A stretch of 64,000 nt of DNA from NCBI GenBank assembly GCA_937958695.1, contig CALGNK010000011.1, forward strand, positions 82,694 to 146,693. Reading direction: 5' to 3'. The DNA comes from an uncultured bacterium. Lineage in GTDB: Bacteria > DUMJ01. The first letter of the stretch is position 1, and each line of letters opens with the position of its first letter. Shown piece after piece: positions 52,011 through 63,873 of this stretch. The notes beneath the pieces were generated by a model. That model did no database searches. It was given only the letters and a program-made list of their open reading frames with translations, and was not told the origin of the DNA. Both the position numbers and the translations under genes were made by a program.

Positions 52011-53911
52011 TCCTAGGTATAGATACAGGTGGAACCTATACGGACTCTGTCCTCTTAGATGAGGACAGAGTCTTTTCTAAAGGTAAGGCTCCCACAACGC
52101 ACTATGATCTTACAAAGGGAGTAAAAGAGAGCATTAATAAGCTTGAAAAATCTTTTTTTCCTAATATCTCAGCTGTAATACTCTCTACCACCCTAGCTAC
52201 TAATACCATTGTTGAGATGAGGAGACTTGAAAGGGTAAAAGAAGTCCTTATTGGATATGACAAGAATTTCTTCTTAAAGAGTATTCAGACTAAACCCAAC
52301 TGGTTAGAGTTTGAGTTTATCTCAGGAAGTATAGATATTACAGGAGAAGAATTACTTCCTTTAGATATAGAGGCAATAAAAAGGTTACCTAAAGTAAATC
52401 ATCCAATAGCCATATCTGGCTATATGAGCCCAGTAAATCCTAAATACGAACTAACCGCTAAAGAGATACTAAAATCCAAAACGAGATACCCTGTAGTCTG
52501 TGGAAGTGAACTCTCAGGAGAATTAAACTCAATAAAGAGAGCTATTACTACTGCACTTAATGCTTCCTTAATGCCATCTATATCAGGGTTTATAACTGAT
52601 GTAAAAAATGTCTTATTGGAGCTAGGAATTAATTCAAGGATATTAATAGTAAATGCGGATGGTTCTATAACAGACGTAGATTCAGCTATGGAGAAGCCTA
52701 TAAAGACAGTTCTTTCTGGCCCAGCAAGTAGTACACTTGGAGGATTATTTCTATCTAATGTAAACGACGGTATTGTTGTAGATATGGGAGGAACCACCAC
52801 TGACATATCCCTTATTAAAGATTCAATACCGATTGTCTCAAACGAAGGGGCAAAGGTTGGTGATTGGGATCTCTTGTTACCATCTCTAAAGATGAGGACT
52901 ATTGGATTAGGAGGGGATAGCAGGATATATCCTTCTAAAAATGGGATAGAGGTAGGACCAACAAGGGTTATTCCGATCTCTGTCTTGGGAGAGAGATTCC
53001 CTGAGATAAAAAACAAATTAAAGATAAATCATAATTCTTCTCTAGTACCTCCAAACGAATTTATCATTAAGCTTAGAGAACCAAGCTTTGAATTAAATCA
53101 AATAGAAAAAAAGCTTCTAAAAAGTATAGACAGAGAACCAGTATCTATTGAAGATGCAACAAAGATATGTGGTTTGAGTCACCCATACATATTAGATTCT
53201 GTCATTCAAAGGCTAGAAGAAATGGGGTCAATTATAAGGGCCGGATTAACCCCAACAGATATACTCAACTACTCTGGTGAATGCGAGATAGGAGATCCAA
53301 GTATCAGCTCAAGAGCTATATCAGCATTTTCTAAAGAAAAAGATTTTCCAAAATATATAAAACGTGTCATAGTTAAAAAGATTACTACAGAGATACTCAG
53401 ATATCTACTATCATTAGAGTATAAAGACGATAAAATAGAGGGGCTTCTAAGCAGAATAATAAATGACAGTTTTGATAAAAGGACAAATCTATTAGAACCC
53501 TATATAAAGGTTCCTTTTCCTATAATAGGTGTAGGGGCTCCTGTAAAGAGTTTTATATATGATGTGGCAGAGATGCTACATACAACTGCTATAGTCCCAG
53601 AGCACTACGAAGTAGCCAATGCTATTGGAGCCGGATGGGGAAGAGTCTTGAGGTCTTTAGAATTAGAGATAGACCCGATAGTATTATCTGCAGAGATAAA
53701 AGGCTATAGGATAGTAGGACTGGATAAAAGATTTGAGACATACGAAGAAGCAGAGGCTTTTGCTATTAACTATGGTAGAGATGTGCTAAAGATCCAGATG
53801 AAAAACCTCGTTGGAGAAGATACCGATATAAGTGTTGAATTCCTGTCTAGTAATAATGGGGATATCCTTATAAGAAAGATAAGATTTTTAGGTATAGGAA
53901 GAGTAAAGTAG
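52007..53911 (+). CDS. Hydantoinase/oxoprolinase family ATPase (HyuA-like)
   Basis: A 634-residue ASKHA-fold protein. It has the phosphate-binding start GIDTGGTYTDSVLLDED and a second phosphate motif VVDMGGTTTDISLIKD near residue 258. It ends with AIGAGWGRV. A predicted winged-helix insert (SIEDATKICGLSHPYILDSV, near 385) lies in the middle. Classical HyuA hydrolyses hydantoins with HyuB, but no HyuB is here. Coupling to a ferredoxin and an HdrA-like protein suggests ATP-dependent redox activation of another protein instead. Confidence 0.8.
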   Translation: MILGIDTGGTYTDSVLLDEDRVFSKGKAPTTHYDLTKGVKESINKLEKSFFPNISAVILSTTLATNTIVEMRRLERVKEVLIGYDKNFFLKSIQTKPNWLEFEFISGSIDITGEELLPLDIEAIKRLPKVNHPIAISGYMSPVNPKYELTAKEILKSKTRYPVVCGSELSGELNSIKRAITTALNASLMPSISGFITDVKNVLLELGINSRILIVNADGSITDVDSAMEKPIKTVLSGPASSTLGGLFLSNVNDGIVVDMGGTTTDISLIKDSIPIVSNEGAKVGDWDLLLPSLKMRTIGLGGDSRIYPSKNGIEVGPTRVIPISVLGERFPEIKNKLKINHNSSLVPPNEFIIKLREPSFELNQIEKKLLKSIDREPVSIEDATKICGLSHPYILDSVIQRLEEMGSIIRAGLTPTDILNYSGECEIGDPSISSRAISAFSKEKDFPKYIKRVIVKKITTEILRYLLSLEYKDDKIEGLLSRIINDSFDKRTNLLEPYIKVPFPIIGVGAPVKSFIYDVAEMLHTTAIVPEHYEVANAIGAGWGRVLRSLELEIDPIVLSAEIKGYRIVGLDKRFETYEEAEAFAINYGRDVLKIQMKNLVGEDTDISVEFLSSNNGDILIRKIRFLGIGRVK

Positions 53912-53939
53912 TATATAAATAGTACTAAAAACTTAGTAG

Positions 53940-56827
<2,888 letters not shown>

Positions 56828-56856
<29 letters not shown>

Positions 56857-57274
56857 TTTTATCATCCTTCAGCACATTTCGAAGTTTTATCAATGCGGTT
56901 CTTATCTCGTCCTTCTCTTTCTCATCTAAAAAGTTAAGCGATTTATTTAAAACCTCAAGCTTTTCTCCTTGGATTTTCTCCAGTAAGGCATACCCTTCCT
57001 CAGTTACTTCTAAGATTACTACTCTTCTATCCTCTTTACTCCTTACTCTGATCACTAGTTTATTCTCCTCAAGTTTATCTACAAGCTCTGTCACAGTGCT
57101 AGATGAAAGATATAACATATCACATAAATCACCCATCGTAGGACGTTTCTCTCTTATTATTCTCAAAGCTCTATACTGAAGAGGGGTAATATTATATTTT
57201 TCCATCAATTTCCTATTCCTACTCTTTATTAAGGCTAATATATCATTTAACAGAACTTCAATTTCTTCGTTCAT
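56828..57274 (-). CDS. MarR-family transcriptional regulator
   Basis: A 148-residue winged-helix protein with MEKYNITPLQYRALRIIR, PTMGDLCDMLYLSSSTVTEL as the recognition helix region and SKEDRRVVILEVTEEG as the wing. It lies directly before a MATE gene and shares its promoter. The palindrome at 57289-57303 just upstream of the start is a likely operator for autoregulation. Confidence 0.9.
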
Positions 57275-57288
57275 CTTACTTTTCGTAT

Positions 57289-57303
57289 TCCGAACATTTC
57301 GGA
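57289..57303. promoter_or_regulatory. Probable MarR operator
   Basis: TCCGAA, 3 nt, TTCGGA form a perfect inverted repeat 15 nt before the marR start, next to an AT-rich likely -10. Its location fits repression of marR and the MATE gene. Confidence 0.6.
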
Positions 57304-57360
57304 CTAAAAAGATTTTATAAAATTTTTAACCATTTTTAAAGACGGATGGAGAAAAATATT

Positions 57361-57780
57361 CTATATTCCTTTTCTTTTTCTCAAGATATGGTACCCTATA
57401 ATCCTAAATATCGATTCCCTTATCTCAGGATATCTTATATTAGAAACTATAGAGTTTATATATCTTTTATCTTCTTCTGTAAGGTCATCTAGGTTTAAAT
57501 CTTTTTCAAACCTAATATTAAATGAATAAACTTTAAATCTTATCTCACTAATAGGTGTATCAAGCTCTTCACTCAACTTCTCTATAATCTCATCAGCATG
57601 AGTTGAAAGCTCAGCAGCATGAGTACCTGAAGGAACACCAACAAAGAGAACCCCATCCTTATAGTATATTACCTGTGCAAACTTAGTTATATTCTCCCCA
57701 ACTATCCTCTTCCAAACTATAGGAAGAAGGGAGTATCTGCGTAGTGGAAGAGATAACAGTACATTAGAAAGACTCTTCAT
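57361..57780 (-). CDS. DUF721 (DciA-like) protein
   Basis: A 139-residue protein of the DUF721 family, with LPIVWKRIVGENITKFAQ, VLFVGVPSGTHAAELSTHAD and a KH-like fold. DciA homologues act in loading or operating the replicative helicase. Its position downstream of recF at the origin is typical. It overlaps recF by 17 nt and ends the dnaA cluster. Confidence 0.87.
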   Translation of the reverse strand: MKSLSNVLLSLPLRRYSLLPIVWKRIVGENITKFAQVIYYKDGVLFVGVPSGTHAAELSTHADEIIEKLSEELDTPISEIRFKVYSFNIRFEKDLNLDDLTEEDKRYINSIVSNIRYPEIRESIFRIIGYHILRKRKGI

Positions 57781-58846
57781 CTATAACATCTCCCCCATCT
57801 ATACTAAAGATTAATCCACGTCTTCCAATATCTCTTATAGAAATCATAGATGCAAATAGTTGCGGTGATTTCTCCTCTATTGCGGATAGGATAATCTTAC
57901 TATTCCTTTCATCAAGTCTATTTAGAAATTCATCTATAAGTAATACTGGCTTATAACCCTTTAGTTCTTTTATCAATTCTAGTTGTGCAATCTTTAAGAG
58001 GAAAATTATTACTTGAACCTCTCCATTAGAGGCAAAACTTCTACTATCTCTACCGTTTATCTTTATGACTACATCATCTCTATGTGGCCCAACCAGAGTC
58101 AGACCTACAGCCTCTTCTTTATCTCTAGAGGAATTAAACCTTTCTCTATAAATACTTAGGCTTTCTTCTATATCCTCCGTCATAGATGGAGACTCTATTT
58201 TTACATCTATACTAAATCTTTTTCCTTCTCGCTTTAGATATTCGTTATATATAGATATAGTTTTATGTCTACCTATTATTATACTTTCTCCAAGCTCAAT
58301 AAGTATTTGAGTAAGAGAGTCCAAGAGTTTCCTGTCAAAATTCTTATCCCTCAGTACCCTGTTCCTCCTTATTAGTATATCTTTATATCTATTTAATGTA
58401 AAATAATATCCTGAATCAATATTTACGGCAAATTCATCAAGAAAAGTCCTTCTCCTATCCGGACTTCCAGTTATTATCTCGTTATCTCCATCAAAAATAG
58501 AAACAGTATAGAATGAACCCAGATATCTTTTAAGTGGAACTATCTTTCCATTTATAGAAAAAGCCTTCTCACCATTAACTTTTACCTGAGTCACTAGTTT
58601 CAATATCTTACCATCTTCACAATAAACCTCACCTCTAACCCAAGTAAATGGTTCACCCCACTTTACTGCCTCAGAGTCCTTTTTCCCTCTTTTTAATTCA
58701 CCGTTAGATAAAAGGTAGATAGCTTCTAGAAGATTTGTTTTTCCTGCACCATTTGGGCCGATGAATATATTGATATTTGGGTCAAAATTTAACAGTAGGT
58801 GTGAGTAATTCCTATAAGAGAGAAGTTCGATACTATTAAGTATCAT
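57764..58846 (-). CDS. recF: DNA replication/repair protein RecF
   Basis: A 360-residue SMC-like ATPase. Walker A is GPNGAGKTNLLEAI (residue 30), the signature is SNGEVQVIIFLLKIAQ (near 275) and Walker B is PVLLIDEFLNRLDE (near 305). It loads RecA at gapped DNA. The order dnaN-S4-recF with 4-nt overlaps is conserved in Firmicutes-type origins. Confidence 0.95.
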   Translation of the reverse strand: MILNSIELLSYRNYSHLLLNFDPNINIFIGPNGAGKTNLLEAIYLLSNGELKRGKKDSEAVKWGEPFTWVRGEVYCEDGKILKLVTQVKVNGEKAFSINGKIVPLKRYLGSFYTVSIFDGDNEIITGSPDRRRTFLDEFAVNIDSGYYFTLNRYKDILIRRNRVLRDKNFDRKLLDSLTQILIELGESIIIGRHKTISIYNEYLKREGKRFSIDVKIESPSMTEDIEESLSIYRERFNSSRDKEEAVGLTLVGPHRDDVVIKINGRDSRSFASNGEVQVIIFLLKIAQLELIKELKGYKPVLLIDEFLNRLDERNSKIILSAIEEKSPQLFASMISIRDIGRRGLIFSIDGGDVIDEESF

Positions 58847-59064
58847 ATGGTCTTTCTCTTGACGATAAAGTCCCCTTGTCCTTCAACAGTTATTATATCA
58901 TTCTCTTTTAACTTCTTTCCCCTTTGGGTCTCCACCTTACCATTTACAGAAACAAGACCTTGCTGTATAAGTACCTTAGCTTCTCCACCAGTTTGAACAA
59001 TACTAGCCCACTTTAAAAATTGGCCCAATGTTATCGTTTCTGTAAATATATAGACCTCTTTCAT
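58843..59064 (-). CDS. yaaA: S4-domain RNA-binding protein (YaaA/RlbA-like)
   Basis: A 73-residue protein consisting of a single S4 domain (ITLGQFLKWASIVQTGGEAK, then LVSVNGKVETQRGKKL). Homologues between dnaN and recF are called YaaA or RlbA and are thought to act in ribosome assembly. It overlaps both neighbours by 4 nt. Confidence 0.92.
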   Translation of the reverse strand: MKEVYIFTETITLGQFLKWASIVQTGGEAKVLIQQGLVSVNGKVETQRGKKLKENDIITVEGQGDFIVKRKTI

Positions 59065-60143
59065 TCTGACTCCATTGGCATTGTTACATATATAAAGTCA
59101 GGGTCATTATCAAATGTAAATAAGGCAGGATCTTTTTCCCCAGATATCTTTATAGAAACCATACCTTCATCGGTAGATAGGAAATCGGTTATATAATTAG
59201 CAGAGAATATAACTTCTATCTCATCTCCATCTGTCTCTACAGATAACTCGTCAAATACTACACCTATATGGGATCTGGCGCTCAATACAAGTTTTCCTTT
59301 TCTTATACTAAATTTGACTGCATAATCTTCCTCTCTAGAGATAGGCAGTACCCTCTTTATAGATTCTCTTAACATATCTTTATCTAGTCTTATTGTAGAT
59401 ATAAACTCAGATGGTATTACCCTCTCATACTGTGGAAAGTTTCCATCTATTATAGATGTAACTAATATTATATCACTACTCCTAAGCCTTACTTTAGAAC
59501 CAGAGAAATCTATAGCTATCTCTTCATCTAGATCTGCAGAGGTAAATGTTTCTAAACTAAGGGCAGGAAGTATTACACTACTCCCAATATCTTCTATAGG
59601 AATCTTCTTTACCGCTAATCTATTTGCATCGGTAGCTACCAATCTAACTTCATCTTCTCTGGAATCTATGAATATCCCAGATAATACAGGTCTTACACTA
59701 CTTTTATCTACAAAAGGAGAAACTTTCCTTACTGCGGATTTAAGTATATCTGACTTTATAAATATCTCTCTTTCAGGAAGAAATTCCTCTGGAAGTGGAA
59801 AATCTAGTAGATTCTGTGTTGGTATATGATAGATGGTATCTCCCGCATTGATATCAAGCGTCTTATCTTCTATTATCCCAACTATAGATTCTGAGGTAAG
59901 GCTATCTATAATATCTCTAAATAGCTTTGCAGAGACAAGAAAGGTTTGAGATTCGTCTGTGTTACAATGGATGAGTGACTCTACATTCATCTCTATGTTT
60001 GTTGCATATAGATAAAGCTTATCTGGAACTTCAGTTCTTATAAGGATAGAGCTAAGACTATCCTTGGTACTTCTTGCTGGAATAATCTTTGTTACTACTT
60101 GAAGCTTTTCTTCTAATTCTTTTCTATTACATACAAATTGCAT
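59061..60143 (-). CDS. dnaN: DNA polymerase III beta subunit (sliding clamp)
   Basis: A 360-residue clamp with the three repeated domains. It has ATDANRLAVKKI in domain 2 and the C-terminal FVTMPM-like ending DFIYVTMPMESE. Location and order with dnaA, yaaA and recF confirm identity. AGGAGG lies 6 nt upstream of the ATG. Confidence 0.95.
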   Translation of the reverse strand: MQFVCNRKELEEKLQVVTKIIPARSTKDSLSSILIRTEVPDKLYLYATNIEMNVESLIHCNTDESQTFLVSAKLFRDIIDSLTSESIVGIIEDKTLDINAGDTIYHIPTQNLLDFPLPEEFLPEREIFIKSDILKSAVRKVSPFVDKSSVRPVLSGIFIDSREDEVRLVATDANRLAVKKIPIEDIGSSVILPALSLETFTSADLDEEIAIDFSGSKVRLRSSDIILVTSIIDGNFPQYERVIPSEFISTIRLDKDMLRESIKRVLPISREEDYAVKFSIRKGKLVLSARSHIGVVFDELSVETDGDEIEVIFSANYITDFLSTDEGMVSIKISGEKDPALFTFDNDPDFIYVTMPMESE

Positions 60144-60356
60144 TTTTACCTCCTGTTGAAATACTAGTATGTCTACTATAATCTTTTAAAAACTTAGTAG
60201 CAATAATAGTTCAGTTTGTACTGTGGATAAAATATATAAACTCTTCTATTATTCAGTATTGAGCTTGTGGATAACTTTGTGGATAACTTCAAAGTTATCC
60301 ACAGGTTATTCACAATATTAACAAGCCCAAAGATAGTTATCCACATTATCCACATA
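60144..60356. other. oriC: Chromosomal replication origin region (oriC)
   Basis: Between dnaN and dnaA lie seven DnaA boxes. TGTGGATAA occurs at 60222-60230, 60266-60274 and 60278-60286. TTATCCACA occurs at 60295-60303, 60337-60345 and 60346-60354, and TTATTCACA at 60306-60314. Boxes 3 and 4 form a 12-bp inverted repeat with a 2-nt loop (60278-60303). The AT-rich 60144-60220 stretch could be the unwinding element. Confidence 0.88.
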
Positions 60357-61706
60357 TTATACCCTGATAAACCTGTTAATAAGTTGATTAATCGTCCTAG
60401 CAATCTCAGGGTCTTGTCTAATTGCGTCTTTAATCTTTTCATAGGCATATATAACAGTAGAGTGATCCCTTCCTCCGAATTCCCTCCCTATCGTTGGTAG
60501 AGACGCATTAGTAAGTTCTCTGGCTATATACATAGCTACCTGCCTTGGAAATGCGGATTCTCTTGTTCTTCTTTGTCCCCTCATCTCGTCTATGGATATA
60601 CCATAATACTCTGCAACTACTTTCTGTATCTCAGGTATCGTTGCTGGATGTTTCTTCTCTTTACTGTCGGTAAATAGTGACGCAAGGCATTCTTGTGCTA
60701 ATTCTAGGATTATGGGCCTTTTCGTTAGAGAGGCAGATGCAATAACCTTTATAAGAGCCCCCTCAAGCTCCCTTATATTTGAAACAACCCTTTCTGCAAT
60801 AAAATTTATCACCTCATCCGGAATAGATATAAGGTCTAATTCAGCCTTCTTTCTAAGTATAGCTATTCTAGTCTCTAGGTCGGGAGGTTGTATATCTACA
60901 GTAAGTCCCCACTCGAACCTAGAGATAAGCCTTTCTTCTAATGTTGGTATCTCTTTTGGAGGGCGGTCACTAGAGATTACTATCTGTTTCCCAGCCTCAT
61001 ATAAGGCGTTAAATGTATGGAAGAATTCCTCTTGTGTTGTCTCTTTCCCTGCTAAGAAGTGTATATCATCTATTAATAGTAGGTCTACACTTCTATACCT
61101 TCCTCTAAATTCTACTGTAGTATGGTCTCTTATAGAGTTTATAAGCTCATTGGTGAAGCGTTCAGATGAGATATAAACAACCTTTAACCCTGTCTTTTTA
61201 GATATTACATAATGCCCTATTGCCTGCATTAGATGAGTTTTTCCTAGCCCAACTCCTCCGTATATGAATAGAGGATTGTATGACTTGCCAGGATTTTCTG
61301 CAACTGCAACAGCAGCAGCATGTGCCATCCTATTACCACTTCCTACGACAAAGGTGTCGAATGTATATCTACTGTTAAGTTGAGGAATTTCTTGGTCTAT
61401 CTGTTCTGTTTTCGTTCTGCTAGAGGCAGTGCTTGGTTTTTCTATAATGGAATCATCTACAATAATCTTTACGTTAATTGTCCTTCCAGCAAGTGCAGAA
61501 AGAGTGCTTTTTAAAGTTGGGAATAGTCTACTCTCTAGCCATTCCTTAGCAAATGAGTTAGGAACAGCTATAACCGCTATATCATTTTTTATCTCCATAA
61601 GTTTTGCTGTTTTAAGCCAGGTCTCAAAGCTAGCTGGGCTCAAAACAGGTTCTAACTCTTCAAGCAAACTATTCCATATTATTGATATCTCTGACATCTG
61701 CTCCAT
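60357..61706 (-). CDS. dnaA: Chromosomal replication initiator DnaA
   Basis: A 449-residue initiator. Domain I begins IIWNSLLEELEPVLSPASFE. The AAA+ domain has Walker A IYGGVGLGKTHLMQAIGH (near residue 148) and Walker B LLLIDDIHFLAG. The C-terminal box-binding domain ends with the signature GGRDHSTVIYAYEKI. GGGAGGG lies 7 nt before the ATG. It is the first gene of the minus-strand cluster; oriC lies downstream of its end. Confidence 0.97.
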   Translation of the reverse strand: MEQMSEISIIWNSLLEELEPVLSPASFETWLKTAKLMEIKNDIAVIAVPNSFAKEWLESRLFPTLKSTLSALAGRTINVKIIVDDSIIEKPSTASSRTKTEQIDQEIPQLNSRYTFDTFVVGSGNRMAHAAAVAVAENPGKSYNPLFIYGGVGLGKTHLMQAIGHYVISKKTGLKVVYISSERFTNELINSIRDHTTVEFRGRYRSVDLLLIDDIHFLAGKETTQEEFFHTFNALYEAGKQIVISSDRPPKEIPTLEERLISRFEWGLTVDIQPPDLETRIAILRKKAELDLISIPDEVINFIAERVVSNIRELEGALIKVIASASLTKRPIILELAQECLASLFTDSKEKKHPATIPEIQKVVAEYYGISIDEMRGQRRTRESAFPRQVAMYIARELTNASLPTIGREFGGRDHSTVIYAYEKIKDAIRQDPEIARTINQLINRFIRV

Positions 61707-61786
61707 ATTATATCCCTCCCACTCATAAGAGGATTTTACTATAAAAGATGTGAGAGAGTAAAGATGGGGTAAAAGTGAAAAAAAGA

Positions 61787-61814
61787 TTAGGGCAGGCTTA
61801 TAAGCCTGCCCTAA
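61787..61814 (-). terminator. Rho-independent terminator before dnaA
   Basis: A perfect 28-bp palindrome (TTAGGGCAGGCTTA and complement) is followed on the minus strand by ATCTTTTTTTC. It ends the PadR-DUF5320 operon and insulates dnaA. Confidence 0.9.
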
Positions 61815-61816
61815 AT

Positions 61817-62050
61817 TTACTTTTCGCTTTCTAACTCTTTGATCCTGGCTTCAAGTTGATTCAGTTCTTCTCTCAGAAGATCTGCTTGTTCTTTTAAGAT
61901 GTTTAATTCCTCTTCTTTAGTGATTGTTGGATATCTATGACATAAAACTTCCCAAGATCCCGGATGCCAGCATCTTGAAAGCCCTCCTCTACCTCTACCT
62001 ATGTAGGACCAAGGTAGGCTAAATCCAAATCCTCTTCCGAATCCGTGCAT
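61817..62050 (-). CDS. DUF5320 family protein
   Basis: A 77-residue protein. The Gly/Arg-rich start (MHGFGRGFGFSLPWSYIGRG) and CWHPGSWEVLCHRYP are followed by a predicted coiled coil (LNILKEQADLLREELNQLEA). It resembles DUF5320 proteins found beside metal and nitrogenase-like cofactor genes. The ATG at 62050 has AGGAGGTG upstream and is preferred to one at 62074. The Cys/His residues may bind metal. Confidence 0.75.
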   Translation of the reverse strand: MHGFGRGFGFSLPWSYIGRGRGGLSRCWHPGSWEVLCHRYPTITKEEELNILKEQADLLREELNQLEARIKELESEK

Positions 62051-62054
62051 TTTA

Positions 62055-62603
62055 TCACCTCCTTTCTTCTGCATTAAAAGTTCCCTTTCCTCCTGTGTTA
62101 CTACTCTTCGGTTTCTCCAATAAAAGTCTAGATATCAAACCTATTAGAATTGCAAACGGAATAATAAGAGAAAATCTCAAAAGAGCAAATTTCCAACCGA
62201 GAAATTCAGTCTCCAGAGGTAATAAAGGAGCTTTTCCGGCCCAGGCTGTAATGAATGCCATAACAAATGCTATAGATGCACCCTTATCAAGAATGGTTTT
62301 TAACAATGGGAATATAACGAAAGCAGAGCCCCCTATGAATAATGGTATTGTTGAAGCTAAAATTAGCCCTTTCCAACCAGACTCTTTCCCAAGAAATTTC
62401 GATAGTGTTTGTGTTGGTATCCATACCTGGATGAGACCAATAATTATAAGTACGGCGATAATTATCTCTATTGCCTTGGTAAAGGCATTATAGGCTACTT
62501 TTCCAACTAGCACTCCTTTTGATGGAGAAACAATAGCAACAATTGCCCATATCGTAACTGCTACAATGATATATATTAACGCTTCTTTTGTTATCTTTTT
62601 CAT
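62055..62603 (-). CDS. Permease, half-size (ArsP/DUF318-like), second half
   Basis: A 182-residue membrane protein with about five segments. GLIQVWIPTQTLSKFLGKES near residue 55, TIPLFIGGSAFVIFPL and AWAGKAPLLPLETEFLG match one half of the PF03773-type permeases. It lies 4 nt after the other half gene. Members export arsenic compounds or metals. The two gene products probably combine into one transporter. Confidence 0.75.
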   Translation of the reverse strand: MKKITKEALIYIIVAVTIWAIVAIVSPSKGVLVGKVAYNAFTKAIEIIIAVLIIIGLIQVWIPTQTLSKFLGKESGWKGLILASTIPLFIGGSAFVIFPLLKTILDKGASIAFVMAFITAWAGKAPLLPLETEFLGWKFALLRFSLIIPFAILIGLISRLLLEKPKSSNTGGKGTFNAEERR

Positions 62604-62607
62604 ATTG

Positions 62608-63090
62608 TCACCCCATAATTACTTCTACAATCATTGCAAGAAAAAAAACAAGAATGAAAGTAGAAAAATTCCTCACAATAACGAATCTCTTCCCAAAGAA
62701 TTTTATCTCGATTGGCAATGTTGATATTCCTATCAAAATCGCTGTCATAACAAAACCAAATATGGCACTATAACTAGCACCTTTATTAAGAAGGACGCCA
62801 GCAAAAGGGAAAACAGCTGCAGGTTGAACAAGGGCAAAAGTCCCAACCAATTCGCCTATAAGGATTCCCAATAATCCTCTGCCTGAGCCGAGCCATGAAG
62901 CAATCGTTTCTTTAGAGACAAACACGGATGTTACACCCATCAGGATAAAAATAAGAAATAATACAGGGAAAACAGTTAATGCCATTTTCCCAGAAACCTT
63001 TAGGACTTCTTTTGTTTTCTTAATATCTTTTACCGCTGAGAATATAAGCAGTATCAAAGCAACCAACAGATATATTATTCCGACATCCAT
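62608..63090 (-). CDS. Permease, half-size (ArsP/DUF318-like), first half
   Basis: A 160-residue membrane protein with four or five segments. FILMGVTSVFVSKETIASWL near residue 45 and GELVGTFALVQPAAVFPFAGVLL parallel the corresponding loop of the second half (PTQTLSKFLGKESG, IPLFIGGSAF). The genes are thus homologous halves of an internally duplicated permease. It lies 2 nt after the DGC-domain gene. Confidence 0.75.
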   Translation of the reverse strand: MDVGIIYLLVALILLIFSAVKDIKKTKEVLKVSGKMALTVFPVLFLIFILMGVTSVFVSKETIASWLGSGRGLLGILIGELVGTFALVQPAAVFPFAGVLLNKGASYSAIFGFVMTAILIGISTLPIEIKFFGKRFVIVRNFSTFILVFFLAMIVEVIMG

Positions 63091-63092
63091 AC

Positions 63093-63509
63093 CTATTGTT
63101 CCTCCTTATATTCGATTGTTTCTACCATCTTCTTCGCAATTCTTTCTACATCAGCCTCATCAAAATCTAGAGTAGAAACTTTCTCAACCCCTTCGTTTAC
63201 AATTGTAAACTCGTAGGTTGGTTTAATACCAAGATTTTCTAAAATCTTACTGGTACATTTATTACCACAACCGTTAATCGCAATAAGCCTTTTTGCCTTT
63301 TTCGCAACGTCTATATGAACTTTTGACCCAGCTGCTATTGCACTGAGACAGCACATCCTTGATTTGTCTGGATTTTCCTTATTGAGTTTTACTCCTACTT
63401 CATGACCTACCTGACCAACAGATGCAGCACCGTCACAAACGAGGATAATATCAAGATTTTCTGCCTCTTTGTGACAGAGTGGCAGTTTTTGCCAATTCTC
63501 TTTACTCAT
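63093..63509 (-). CDS. Putative zinc-binding DGC-domain protein
   Basis: A 138-residue protein with CDGAASVGQVGHEVGVKL, MCCLSAIAAG near residue 52 and INGCGNKCTSKILENLG near 78. The conserved Cys pairs define the DGC family, whose members are annotated as zinc-binding but whose role is unknown. It overlaps the PadR gene by 8 nt and the permease genes follow, suggesting a metal-linked job. Confidence 0.8.
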   Translation of the reverse strand: MSKENWQKLPLCHKEAENLDIILVCDGAASVGQVGHEVGVKLNKENPDKSRMCCLSAIAAGSKVHIDVAKKAKRLIAINGCGNKCTSKILENLGIKPTYEFTIVNEGVEKVSTLDFDEADVERIAKKMVETIEYKEEQ

Positions 63510-63873
63510 TTTTATCTCCTCCTTCTATTGTTTTTATAATTTTCTCTACTATCTTGAGATTTTCTTTTGCGTTCATAACCCAGGTTTTTAAAAAGCTTTT
63601 CCCTATATCTGTAATGGAATATACCCTTCTTGCCGGACCTATATCCTTTATATCCCAACTAGAAGTCACTAGACCTTCAATTTCCATTGCCCTTAGTATC
63701 CTATATATGACACTTGGATGGAATAGGGATATGTCTATACCAAATCCTCTTAATTCTTCTATCAGCGAGTAGCCGTATGTTGGCTTATTCATTAGTATAA
63801 CTAGCGTAGCCGGAATCAATATGTCTCCGTCGATAAATGGGTTATGTACACAACCCCTAAATCTTCCCCTCAT
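63502..63873 (-). CDS. PadR-family transcriptional regulator
   Basis: A 123-residue winged-helix protein with ATLVILMNKPTYGYSLIEEL and PSVIYRILRAMEIEGLV. Its start RGRFRGCVHN carries Cys8 and His10, a possible metal or ligand site. Its ATG overlaps the TGA of the partial gene upstream (ATGA). It probably represses this operon. Confidence 0.85.
   Translation of the reverse strand: MRGRFRGCVHNPFIDGDILIPATLVILMNKPTYGYSLIEELRGFGIDISLFHPSVIYRILRAMEIEGLVTSSWDIKDIGPARRVYSITDIGKSFLKTWVMNAKENLKIVEKIIKTIEGGDKNE

Noticed and set aside
52420..53016. 198-codon open frame opposite the HyuA-like gene
   Set aside because: It mirrors codon bias of the real gene and shows no motif or start signal.
60194..60448. 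Short genes in the origin region on both strands
   Set aside because: They are built from DnaA boxes and the end of dnaA in other frames, with no start signals.
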